Below the pieces are notes generated by a model. It worked only from the letters and a program-made list of their open reading frames with translations. It searched no databases and was not told the origin of the DNA. Both the position numbers and the translations under genes were made by a program. Source: Rhodobacter sp. (GTDB lineage Bacteria > Pseudomonadota > Alphaproteobacteria > Rhodobacterales > Rhodobacteraceae). Taken from it: 52,285 nucleotides of DNA. Location: contig JADJAB010000020.1 in assembly GCA_016704435.1 (NCBI GenBank), positions 1 to 52,285 on the forward strand. Direction: 5' to 3'. Positions 35,442 to 43,835 of this stretch are shown here, piece by piece. The stretch's first letter is position 1. Every line of letters starts with the position of its first letter.

Positions 35442-36218
35442 CTACGTCAGCGACCGGTCGAGATGGACATAGCCGCCGTCGGGGAACAGCCACTGCCCTG
35501 TGGTATGGCCGGCCTTGTCCGAAAGCAGGAACAGGGCGGTGGCGGCAATCTCGTCATCGGTCGTCATGCGGTGACCCAGGGGAATGCGGGCGGTGATGCT
35601 GGCCAGCTGTGCCTGCGGGTCGGGGAAGCTCTGCAGCCAGGCGGCATACATCGGTGTCATGACCTCGGCCGGCAGGATGGCATTGACGCGCACGCCATGC
35701 GGCGCAAGTGCTGCGGCCCATTCCCGCGTCAGTCCCAGTTGCGCCGCCTTGGCCGCAACATAGGCCGAGGTGCGGCCCTGGCCGGTCAGCGCGGTCTTGG
35801 AGCTGATGTTGACGATGGCACCCCGTGCGGCCTTGAGGTCGTCCTGGAGAAGGTGAGCGAGGGTGTAGTAATGCACCAGGTTGCGGTCGAGCGACGTGCG
35901 AAACGCCTCCGGTCCCGCCTCCAGCCCGATACCGTCATTGGTGCCGGCATTGTTGACCAGCGCGTCGATGCGCCCCCAGCGTGCCCGCGCCTCGGCCACC
36001 GCCGCGCGGCACTGGTCATCTTGCGCCAGATCGACCCTGACCCAACCCGCCCTGGGGCTTTTCGCGGTGAGGGCGTGCAGAAAGGCGGCCTCGGGCGCGC
36101 GTCGGGCCAGGATCACCGGCACAGCGCCTTCCTCGGCCAGCGCGCGGCTGATCGCCCCGCCGATTCCGGCCCCGCCACCGGTGACGACCACGACCTTGTC
36201 CTTCAACCCCAGATCCAT
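35442..36218 (-). CDS. short-chain dehydrogenase (L-fucose-dehydrogenase-like)
   Basis: 258 residues from ATG 36218 (MDLGLKDKVVVVTGGGAGIG). NNAG (LVNNAGTND), catalytic Ser (NISSKTALTGQG), YVAAK and a C-terminal QWLFPDGGYVHLDRSL complete the classical SDR pattern. LARRAPE after strand 2 suggests NADP(H). It is convergent with the metal ATPase. An upstream in-frame extension crosses a region without coding character and was not used. Substrate not determined. Confidence 0.85.
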   Translation of the reverse strand: MDLGLKDKVVVVTGGGAGIGGAISRALAEEGAVPVILARRAPEAAFLHALTAKSPRAGWVRVDLAQDDQCRAAVAEARARWGRIDALVNNAGTNDGIGLEAGPEAFRTSLDRNLVHYYTLAHLLQDDLKAARGAIVNISSKTALTGQGRTSAYVAAKAAQLGLTREWAAALAPHGVRVNAILPAEVMTPMYAAWLQSFPDPQAQLASITARIPLGHRMTTDDEIAATALFLLSDKAGHTTGQWLFPDGGYVHLDRSLT

Positions 36219-36917
36219 CCGTGCCTCCCTTGATTGCGGGCGAGCATGCCGAAACGCAAGCCGCGGGGAAAGGGGGAGCCGCCTCGGGTGGCATCGAGCC
36301 ACCGCTCGGCGGCGCTGCCGCGGAGATCGGCCGGGCGTTGGCGCGGGCGGCTTTGGTGGCTGCGGGTCGTCCTTGCCGGGATCGGCTGGCCTATTGTTCA
36401 ACGACGGGAAAAGCTTGTCGCGCGACCGCTGGCGAAAGACCGTGCGATCCCTGGCGGTGGAGCGGACAGGCCCGTTCCGCCGCGCGATCCACTCTCACCG
36501 ACGCCGTCTGCCCGCTTCTTTTCATCGGGCGGTGCGGGTGATTTCTGTTCCGACACCTCGCGCAGCGTCCTGGGCACGCGCAAGTGCTGCGGGCCGGTGG
36601 TTGCCGCATGGATTCAGGCCGTGAAATCCGGGGCATCGTCCCAACCGACGGCTGGACTGGCAGCAAGGGGCCGGCGGGGATGGGCCATCACCGGCCCCAG
36701 CGGATCAGGACCTGCGGCAACGAGGGCAGCCGCCGCACTGCAGGGCGTGACCCGTATCCATGGCATCCAGCGCCTTTCGGCCCTTCACCAAACGGTGGGT
36801 CACGCGATTGCGCGGCATCTGAACGCCACATCACGGACAGCGCCAGGCGGTGCGGGAACGTCCCCGATACCACCTGCACGGAACCCGACAGAGCGAGGGT
36901 CCGGAGCCGGGCTGCTG
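36219..36917. other. 700-base stretch without a recognisable gene
   Basis: Both strands were read. Open frames are present, as usual in GC-rich DNA, but all are rich in Arg/Pro/Ser and show no domain, no ribosome-binding site and no codon pattern like the neighbours. No EcfG promoter, tRNA or terminator was seen. It may be a long intergenic region or the remains of a lost gene. Confidence 0.5.
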
Positions 36918-38960
36918 TCAGATGTCCATCACCAGCCTTAGCGCGTCATAGATCGCCGCATGGGTATTGCGCGATTCCACCGCGTCGCCGATCCGGTACA
37001 GCCGGAAGCCCTTTGGCCCGTCGCCCGCCGGCTGTGGTTGTCCGGCGATCATCGCTTCGTAATCCACGGCCCCAAGGTTTTCCGACCGGGGCTTCAGCAT
37101 GAAATACAAATCCGCATTCGGTGCCGTGCCATGGTTGATCACCACCTGATCGAACTGCCGCTCTTCGGCCAGGTCGCGGATGTAGTCCGAGCCGATCACC
37201 GCGCGCAGCCGGTTGCCCTCTTTCGCCACCGAGGTCAGCCGGTAGGTTACCGTGAAGGTCACCTGCCTGCCCTGCAGCGACCGCATGTAGGGTACCAGGT
37301 TCATCCCCATGATTTCCGGCGCAAAACTGCGGTCCGGGGTCATCACCTCGACTGTGGCACCTGCAGCGGCCAGCACTTCGGCGGTCTGCAGCGCGGTATG
37401 GTCGCCCGCGTCGTCGTAAAGCAGGACGTTTGCGCCCGGCTTGACGTCGCCCGACAGGATATCCCAGGCCTGCACGCAATGCTCTTCGCCCGATGCCAGG
37501 CCAACGGGTTGCGGCAACCCGCCAGTGGCAACAATCACGACATCCGGAGAAAGAGACGTGATATCAGAGTCGTCCGCCCAGGAGTTGAAGTGGAACTTCA
37601 CCCCCTTGGCGGTGCATTGATCCATCCGCCAGTCGATGATCCCGATCATCTCGGCCCGGCGCTTGGACTGTGCCGTCAGAAGCACCTGGCCACCGGCACG
37701 CGGGGCGGCCTCGAAGACCGTCACGTCATGGCCACGCTCGGCCGCCACGCGCGCGGCCTCCAGCCCGGCGGGGCCGGCGCCGACGACGACGACCTTTTTC
37801 TTCACCGCGGCGGGCGTGATGTCATGCGGCATCGTCTCTTCGCGGCCCGTCGCCGGGTTGTGGATGCACAGCGCCATGCCGCCCTGATAGATCCGGTCCA
37901 GGCAATAGGTGGCGCCGACGCAAGGCCGGATGTCATGCTCGCGCCCCTCGATCACCTTGCGCACCAGATGCGGGTCGGCCATATGCGCCCGCGTCATTCC
38001 CACCATGTCCAGCTGCCCCGATGCAATGGCATGCCGCGCCGTCGCCACATCGGGGATGCGCGCGGCGTGGAAGGTTGGCAGGCCGACTTCGGCCCTGATC
38101 CGTCCTGCCAGGTCCAAGTGCGGCGCCGACCGCATGCCCTGCACCGGGATCACATCGGTCATCGAGGCATCGGTATGGATGCGGCCGCGGATGATGTTGA
38201 CAAAATCGACCAGGCCAGAGGCCTTGAACCGCCGCGCCATCTCGATCCCGTCCTGCAGGGGCAGGCCGCCGGGCGCGTCTTCGTCCGCGACATAGCGCAT
38301 GCCGAGAAGGACTTTCGGCCCGACCCGGTCGCGGCAGGCCTGAAGCACGTCGAAGGCAAAGCGCAGCCGGTTGTCGAGGCTGGAGGCATCGTAGGGGCCG
38401 GGCGGCATGCCGTTGGTCAAGGGGCTGATGAACTGGTCCATCAGATGGCCGTAGCATTCGAATTCCACCCCATCGACGCCGGCCGCCGCCATGCGTTCGC
38501 AGGCATCCGCATAGTCGCGCACGATTCGCGAGATGTCCCAGTCTTCGGCCACTTTCGGGAAGGCACGGTGGCTGGGTTCGCGGTAGGGCCCGGCGGCGGG
38601 AACCGGCAGCCAGTCGCCCTTGTCCCAGCGGGTGCGGCGGCCGAGATGGGACAACTGGATCATCACCGCAGCACCGGCCTCGTGGCAGTCGTCGGTCAGC
38701 TGCTTCATCCAGGGCACCACCTCGTCCTTCCAGACCAGAAGGTTGGAGAACACCGGCGGGCTGTCGCGGCTGACCGAGGCAGAACCGGCGGTCATCACCA
38801 TGGCGACGCCGGCCTTCGCGCGTTCCAGATGATACAGCCGATAGCGATCCTTCGGCATTCCGTCCTCGCCATAGGCGGGCTCGTGGCTGGTGGTCATGAT
38901 CCGGTTGCGCAGCCGCAGGTGGCCCAGATCATAGGGTTGCAGAAGGGGATCGTTCGACAT
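36918..38960 (-). CDS. Old-Yellow-Enzyme/FAD flavoprotein, dimethylglycine-demethylase (DgcA)-like
   Basis: 680 residues. N-terminal FMN TIM barrel (LRLRNRIMTTSHEP, MIQLSHLGRR, GVEFECYGHLMDQFISP), a [4Fe-4S] motif near residues 340-365 (CVGATYCLDRIYQGGMALC), then an FAD/NAD domain (KKVVVVGAGPAGLEAARVA, ERGHDVTVFEAAPRAGGQ). This architecture is shared by trimethylamine dehydrogenase, 2,4-dienoyl-CoA reductase and DgcA; the length and CYGHLMDQF recall the demethylase group. ATG 38960 is chosen over an ATG one codon earlier for ribosome-binding-site spacing. Divergent from a TetR gene that probably controls it. Confidence 0.82.
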   Translation of the reverse strand: MSNDPLLQPYDLGHLRLRNRIMTTSHEPAYGEDGMPKDRYRLYHLERAKAGVAMVMTAGSASVSRDSPPVFSNLLVWKDEVVPWMKQLTDDCHEAGAAVMIQLSHLGRRTRWDKGDWLPVPAAGPYREPSHRAFPKVAEDWDISRIVRDYADACERMAAAGVDGVEFECYGHLMDQFISPLTNGMPPGPYDASSLDNRLRFAFDVLQACRDRVGPKVLLGMRYVADEDAPGGLPLQDGIEMARRFKASGLVDFVNIIRGRIHTDASMTDVIPVQGMRSAPHLDLAGRIRAEVGLPTFHAARIPDVATARHAIASGQLDMVGMTRAHMADPHLVRKVIEGREHDIRPCVGATYCLDRIYQGGMALCIHNPATGREETMPHDITPAAVKKKVVVVGAGPAGLEAARVAAERGHDVTVFEAAPRAGGQVLLTAQSKRRAEMIGIIDWRMDQCTAKGVKFHFNSWADDSDITSLSPDVVIVATGGLPQPVGLASGEEHCVQAWDILSGDVKPGANVLLYDDAGDHTALQTAEVLAAAGATVEVMTPDRSFAPEIMGMNLVPYMRSLQGRQVTFTVTYRLTSVAKEGNRLRAVIGSDYIRDLAEERQFDQVVINHGTAPNADLYFMLKPRSENLGAVDYEAMIAGQPQPAGDGPKGFRLYRIGDAVESRNTHAAIYDALRLVMDI

Positions 38961-39008
38961 CATCGACCTCGCCGGGGCATGGGAACGGCTCTGAGGTGAC
39001 ATTCAATC

Positions 39009-39020
39009 GACACAGGTGTC
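39009..39020. promoter_or_regulatory. candidate TetR operator
   Basis: GACAC-AG-GTGTC between the divergent flavoprotein and TetR genes. On the minus strand it overlaps a TTGACA hexamer that could be the -35 box of the flavoprotein gene, so binding would block transcription. Confidence 0.45.
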
Positions 39021-39098
39021 AAGTTCTTCCCGCGTGCAGTTGCCGCGGAATGAGCTGCGGCCTATCGTTGCCATCGGGGCCGGTAGCCGGGATGAGGA

Positions 39099-39779
39099 AT
39101 GGCAAGGCAGATGAAGGACGGCAAGGCGGAGGCACGGGGCTGGCGCGGCTCGGCCGATCTGTGGCTGGCGGGTGCGCACGCGCTGCTGGCCGAGGCCGGG
39201 GTCGAGGCGGTGAAGATCGGCCCACTGGCAGCACGGCTGGGGCTGTCGCGGACCTCGTTCTACTGGCATTTCCCGGACCGCGAGGCGCTGCTGGCGGCGC
39301 TGGTTTCGCGCTGGCGCAACACCAATACGGCGGCTTTGCTGGCGCGGGTGGAGGCGCCTGCAGCCAGCGTGACCGAGGCGATCCTGAACCTGTTCGACGC
39401 CTGGGTGGAACCCGAGGTCTTCGATTCCGCCGCCGAATTCGCCATGCGCACCTGGGCCTTGACCGACCGCGCGGTCGATGCCGCGATGATCGAAGAGGAT
39501 ACCCGCCGCATCAAGGCCTTGACCGCGATGTTCGCCCGCTACGGCTATGGCCCGGCCGAGGCTGACGCCCGCGCCCGCACGGTCTATCTGACGCAAGTGG
39601 GCTATATCGCCATGCGCACGACCGAGGATTTCGCGCCCCGGATGGCGCGGATCCCCGAATATGCGCTGACCTTCACCGGCAGGCGCCCGTCAGAGGCCGA
39701 GATTGCCGCCTTCCGGGCGCGTCACGCAGGCTCAGGCCAGCCGGGACAGAAGGGTGATCAGCCGGGCGCGCTCGTCTGA
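39099..39779 (+). CDS. TetR/AcrR-family regulator
   Basis: 226 residues. The N-terminal HTH is VEAVKIGPLAARLGLSRTSF with YWHFPDREALLAALV; the all-helical ligand domain follows. Start at 39099 or at the second Met (39111). Divergent from the DgcA-like flavoprotein. Its last 48 bases overlap the 3' end of the convergent MarR gene, so one of the two tails could be mis-framed by an indel, though both end naturally. Confidence 0.85.
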   Translation: MARQMKDGKAEARGWRGSADLWLAGAHALLAEAGVEAVKIGPLAARLGLSRTSFYWHFPDREALLAALVSRWRNTNTAALLARVEAPAASVTEAILNLFDAWVEPEVFDSAAEFAMRTWALTDRAVDAAMIEEDTRRIKALTAMFARYGYGPAEADARARTVYLTQVGYIAMRTTEDFAPRMARIPEYALTFTGRRPSEAEIAAFRARHAGSGQPGQKGDQPGALV

Positions 39780-40148
39780 CGACAGCGGTGCCAGCGTCTG
39801 GTCGCTGACGCCAAGAGCGGTGTCGGTAAGCCGCGCCACCAGCGCCGCGCCCGCTTCGGTCAGCGCCACGGTCAGGCGGCGGCGGTCGGCGGTGTCGGGC
39901 GTGGTGGCGACCAGGCCCTGCCGCGCCAGCCGGTCGACCACGCCCTTGATGGTGGCCGCATCCATCGCGGTCTCCCGCCCCAGTGCGTTCTGCGATTGTG
40001 GCCCGAGTTCGGCCAGCCGCATCAGCACGGCGAATTGCGTCGTCGTCACATCGGGGATGGCCTGGGCAAAGATCGCCAGATGGCGCTGCGTCACCCGGCG
40101 CAGGATATAGCCGATCTGGTCGTCAAGGACATAGGGCGCACGGGTCAT
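39732..40148 (-). CDS. MarR-family regulator
   Basis: 138 residues from ATG 40148. Winged helix: VTTTQFAVLMRLAELGPQSQ, LGRETAMDAATIKGVVDRLA, GLVATTPDTADRRRLTVALT. It is divergent from the molybdenum hydroxylase operon; a TTGTT/AACAA palindrome lies between. MarR proteins in such positions typically respond to an aromatic or heteroaromatic acid that is the pathway substrate. A start at 40160 is also possible. Confidence 0.88.
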   Translation of the reverse strand: MTRAPYVLDDQIGYILRRVTQRHLAIFAQAIPDVTTTQFAVLMRLAELGPQSQNALGRETAMDAATIKGVVDRLARQGLVATTPDTADRRRLTVALTEAGAALVARLTDTALGVSDQTLAPLSSDERARLITLLSRLA

Positions 40149-40218
40149 GCCTTGCGGCATACGCCGCAGCGGGGCGCCGTGGCAAGGCTGTTGACAGGCA
40201 GCGTCGCGGTGCCGCACC

Positions 40219-40236
40219 TTGTTGGTGCGCTAACAA
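40219..40236. promoter_or_regulatory. candidate MarR operator
   Basis: An 18-bp inverted repeat TTGTTnGnGCnCnAACAA with two mismatched pairs, located 71 bases before the MarR start and 16 before the hydroxylase start. Length and half-sites are typical of MarR operators. Confidence 0.55.
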
Positions 40237-40251
40237 TCTTGCGGGATGCCG

Positions 40252-41071
40252 ATGAACTACCTTCGCCCCACCAGCCTTGCGGCGGCGCTGGCCGCGCTCG
40301 GGTCCGGCGCGCGGGTGCTGGCGGGCGGGACCGACCTTTATCCGGCGGCCGGGCCGCGGCTGGCGGGGCCGGTGGTCGACCTGACGGCGCTGCCGGGGAT
40401 CGGCGGCTTGTCCCCGGCCCACAGGGCCTGCGGATCAGCGCCGGCACAAGCTGGACCGCGGTGGCCGAGGCCGCTTTGCCGCCCGCCTGTGCCGCCTTGC
40501 AGCAGGCCGCAAGGATGGTTGGCGGACGGCAGATCCAGAACGCCGGCACGGTGGGGGAAACCTGTGCAACGCCTCTCCGGCGGCCGATGGGGTGCCGCCC
40601 CTGCTGGCGCTGGACGCGGAGGTGGAACTGGCCTGCGCCGCCGGCACCCGGCGCCTGCCGCTGGGAGGCTTTCTGACCGGGGTGCGCCGCACGGCCTTGC
40701 GGCCGGGCGAAATGCTGCTGGCCGTGCATGTGCCACCCTCTGCTCTTTGCGGCCGCTCGGCCTTTGAGAAGCTGGGCGCGCGGGCGTATCTGGTCATCTC
40801 GATCGCCATGGTGGCAGTTCGGCTGGAGATCCTTGGCAGCCAGATCACCGCCGCCGCCGTGGCCGTGGGCGCCTGTTCGCCCGTCGCCCGCCGCCTGGCG
40901 GAAGTGGAAGCCGCCCTGTGCGGCCCGGTCGCGGGTGCTGCGGGGCGGGTATCGGCGCAAGCCGTTGCCGCCGCCCTGGACCCGATCGACGATATCCGCG
41001 CCACCGCCGGATACCGCAGGCATGCGGCGGCGGAACTGATCCGCCGCGCGGTGGAAAGGGCGCTGGCATGA
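40252..41071 (+). CDS. molybdenum hydroxylase FAD-binding subunit, two frameshifts
   Basis: About 273 residues after correction. FAD_binding_5 features: NYLRPTSLAAALAAL, VLAGGTDLYPA, then GLRISAGTSWTAVAEA, RMVGGRQIQNAGTVGGNLCN (FAD motif) and SPAADGVPPLLALDAEVELA, and a C-terminal CO_deh_flav_C part. One base is missing near 40411-40420 and one G in the run at 40553-40557. It transfers electrons from the FeS clusters of the partner subunit to an acceptor. ATG 40252, with 40246 as alternative. The stop overlaps the fused catalytic subunit (ATGA). Confidence 0.85.
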
Positions 41072-43749
41072 TCCGCTTCTTGCTTGACGGGCGCGAGGTG
41101 CAGGCCGAGGCGCAGCCGACCGACCGCCTGACCCATGTCTTGCGCGAAAAGCTGGGCCAGAAGGGCACCAAGGTTGGCTGCGACGCTGGAGATTGCGGCG
41201 CCTGCACCGTGCTGATCGACGGCGCCGCCGTCTGCGCCTGCATGGTGCCCGCCGCTCGCGTCTCGGGCCGCGCCGTGACGACGATCGAGGCCAATACCCC
41301 CGAGTTGACCCGCCTGCGCGCCGCCTTCCTGCGCCATGGTGCGGCTCAATGCGGCATCTGCACCCCCGGCATGCTGATGGCGGCGGTCGAATTGATGGCC
41401 CGCAACGCCACCCCCACACACTCCGAGGCCGAAGAGGCGCTGGGCGGCGTCCTTTGCCGCTGCACCGGCTATGCCAAGATCATCGCTGCCGTCTGCGACA
41501 CAGCCCCCGCGCCCGAGCGTGACGCCCCGCCCGCAGGCCGCGCGGTCGGCGCCGATGTCCCCCGCCTCGACGGCGCCGCGAAAGTCGCCGGCGACATTTT
41601 CGGCGACGATTTCGCCCCGGACGGCGCGCTGGTGGTGAAAGCCATCCGCTCGCCCTTCAACCACGCGGATTTCACCATCGGCGACCTTGCCGGTTTCGCG
41701 GCCCGGCCAGGTATCGCCGCCGTGTTCACCGCCGCCGACATCCCCGGTCGCAACGCCTTTTCGGTCATCCCGCCCTTTGCCGACCAGCCGGCGATTGCCG
41801 CCTCTCCGGCCCGGTTCCGCGGCGAATGCGTGGCGATCGTGGCCTGTGAACCGGGGGCTGACCCCGACCTTGCGGGCTTTCCTCTCTCCTGGACCGAACG
41901 CCCCGCCCTGATGACGCCCGAGGAGGCGGAGGCAGCAGACGCCCCGCTGATCCACGCAAGCCGCCCGCAGAACCTCTTGATCGAAGGCCGGGTGCAACGC
42001 GGCGATGCCGCCGCCGCGCTTGCCGCAAGCGCCCATGTGGTCGAGGGCAGTTTCACCACGGCCTATGTCGAACACGCCTATATCGAGCCCGAAGCCGGCG
42101 CCGCCTGGATGGAGGGCGACACGCTGTGCATCCGTGCTTGCACGCAGGCGCCGGGGATGGACCGCGAAGATACCGCCGCGATCCTCGGGCTTTCCCAGGA
42201 CCGGGTCCGCATCATTCCTGCCGCCACCGGCGGCGGCTTCGGATCGAAGCTGGATATCAGCCTGCAGCCCTTGATCGGGCTGGTCGCACTGAAGACCGGC
42301 CGCCCGGCGCGGATGGCCTATTCGCGCAGCGAAAGCATGCAATCCACCACCAAACGCCACCCTGCCGAGATGCAGGGCCGCATCGGCTGTGATGCACAAG
42401 GCCGCATCACGGGGATGGAGTTCGAGGGCCGCTTCAACACCGGCGCCTATTCCAGCTGGGGGCCGACGGTGGCGAACCGGGTGCCGGTTCACGTCTCCGG
42501 CCCCTACCTGACCCCGAACATCTCTGCCCGCGCCCGTGCGGTGCATACCAACGGCCCGGTTTCCGGCGCGTTCAGGGGCTTCGGTGTGCCGCAAGGGGCG
42601 CTGTGGCAGGAAACGCTCTATGACCGGCTGGCCGAAAAAGCGGGATTGGACCGGCTGGAGTTCCGCATTCTCAATGCGTTGCAAGACGGCGACCCCAGCC
42701 CGACCGGCAACAACCTGCAAGCCACCGGAATCAAGCCCTGCCTCGAAGCCCTGCGCCCCGCCTGGGCCCGCGCACGGGCATGGGCAAAGGCAGGCAACGG
42801 CAGGGGCATCGGTGTCGCCTCTTGCTGGTATGGCTGCGGCAACACCGCACTGCCCAACCCCTCGACCATCCGTATCGGCATCACCGCCACGGGCGCGGTC
42901 GTGCTGCACCAGGGCGCGACAGACATCGGCCAGGGATCGAATACCGTGATCGCCCAGATCGCCGCTGATGCGGTGGGCCTGCCGGTCCACGCCTTCCGCC
43001 TGATCGGCCCCGATACCGGTCTGACCCCGGATGCCGGGAAAACCAGCGCCAGCCGGCAGACCTATGTCACCGGCAAGGCCGCCGAAAAGGCAGGCCGCAG
43101 CCTGCGCGCCACCATCCTGCGGCTCGCCAACGCGGGGCAGGGCGCCGCAATCACCCTTTCCCCCGGCCGGATCACCGTCACCGAAGGTGCTACGCGGCGC
43201 GAGATCGCGCTTGCACCCCTGCCGCAGGACGCCAACGGCTACGCGCTCTGCGCCGAGGAAACCTATGACCCGCCGACCCGCCCGCTGGACGAGAACGGCC
43301 AGGGCATCCCCTACGCCGTCTACGGCTACGGCGCGCAACTGGTGGAACTGTCCGTCGACCGCGGTCTTGCCACCGTAAAGCTGCACCGGATCACCGCCGC
43401 CCATGACCTTGGCCGCGTGATCAACCCGCGCCTGGCCACCGGCCAGATCGAAGGCGGCATCGCGCAAGGCATCGGTCTGGCCCTGATGGAAGACTACCTT
43501 CCCGGCCGGACCGAGAACCTGCACGACTACCTGATCCCCACCACAGGCGACATGCCGCAGATCGACAGCCTGTTGATCGAAGTGCCGGACCCCGAAGGCC
43601 CCTTCGGCGCCAAGGGCCTGGGTGAACATGTCCTGATCCCCACCGCCCCGGCGACCCTGAACGCCATTGCTCACGCCACCGGGGCCAGGCTCACCCGCGT
43701 CCCCGCACTGCCGCACCGTATCCTTGCAGCCATGGAGGAGGCAAAATGA
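41068..43749 (+). CDS. fused FeS/molybdopterin subunit of a xanthine-dehydrogenase-family hydroxylase
   Basis: 893 residues. Residues 1-150 carry two [2Fe-2S] clusters (VGCDAGDCGACTVLIDG; CGICTPGMLMAA, LCRCTGYAK). The molybdopterin domain follows (ATGGGFGSKLD, SGAFRGFGVPQGA, GATDIGQGSNTV, GPFGAKGLGEH with the catalytic Glu). Small and large subunits are usually separate; the fused form with a separate FAD protein is seen in XdhD/YgfN-like enzymes. The reaction is probably hydroxylation of an N-heterocycle such as a purine or nicotinate. XdhC-like maturation factors are not in the window. It starts with an ATGA overlap. Confidence 0.9.
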   Translation: MIRFLLDGREVQAEAQPTDRLTHVLREKLGQKGTKVGCDAGDCGACTVLIDGAAVCACMVPAARVSGRAVTTIEANTPELTRLRAAFLRHGAAQCGICTPGMLMAAVELMARNATPTHSEAEEALGGVLCRCTGYAKIIAAVCDTAPAPERDAPPAGRAVGADVPRLDGAAKVAGDIFGDDFAPDGALVVKAIRSPFNHADFTIGDLAGFAARPGIAAVFTAADIPGRNAFSVIPPFADQPAIAASPARFRGECVAIVACEPGADPDLAGFPLSWTERPALMTPEEAEAADAPLIHASRPQNLLIEGRVQRGDAAAALAASAHVVEGSFTTAYVEHAYIEPEAGAAWMEGDTLCIRACTQAPGMDREDTAAILGLSQDRVRIIPAATGGGFGSKLDISLQPLIGLVALKTGRPARMAYSRSESMQSTTKRHPAEMQGRIGCDAQGRITGMEFEGRFNTGAYSSWGPTVANRVPVHVSGPYLTPNISARARAVHTNGPVSGAFRGFGVPQGALWQETLYDRLAEKAGLDRLEFRILNALQDGDPSPTGNNLQATGIKPCLEALRPAWARARAWAKAGNGRGIGVASCWYGCGNTALPNPSTIRIGITATGAVVLHQGATDIGQGSNTVIAQIAADAVGLPVHAFRLIGPDTGLTPDAGKTSASRQTYVTGKAAEKAGRSLRATILRLANAGQGAAITLSPGRITVTEGATRREIALAPLPQDANGYALCAEETYDPPTRPLDENGQGIPYAVYGYGAQLVELSVDRGLATVKLHRITAAHDLGRVINPRLATGQIEGGIAQGIGLALMEDYLPGRTENLHDYLIPTTGDMPQIDSLLIEVPDPEGPFGAKGLGEHVLIPTAPATLNAIAHATGARLTRVPALPHRILAAMEEAK

Positions 43750-43756
43750 GTCCTGC

Positions 43757-43808
43757 CTTCATCTTGGCCCAAATACTCCACGGGGGTCCGGGGGTGTGAA
43801 ACCCCCGG
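43757..43808 (-). repeat. intergenic element, copy 5
   Basis: On the minus strand hairpin CCGGGGGT-TTCAC-ACCCCCGG and core GAGTATTTGGGCCAAGATGAAG. It fills the 86-base gap between two genes of the hydroxylase operon, in reverse orientation to them. Confidence 0.8.
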
Positions 43809-43835
43809 CATCCCGGCCTCAACCGGAGCCACCGA

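Noticed and set aside
36234..36941. Plus-strand open frame of 235 codons
   Set aside because: No ribosome-binding site, domain or coding-like composition; overlaps the end of the flavoprotein gene.
39732..39779. Overlap of TetR and MarR 3' ends as evidence of an error
   Set aside because: Both genes reach natural stops with plausible tails; convergent overlaps of this size occur.
40435..43716. Minus-strand open frame of 1093 codons
   Set aside because: Antisense of the molybdenum hydroxylase; Gly/Arg-rich with no motif.
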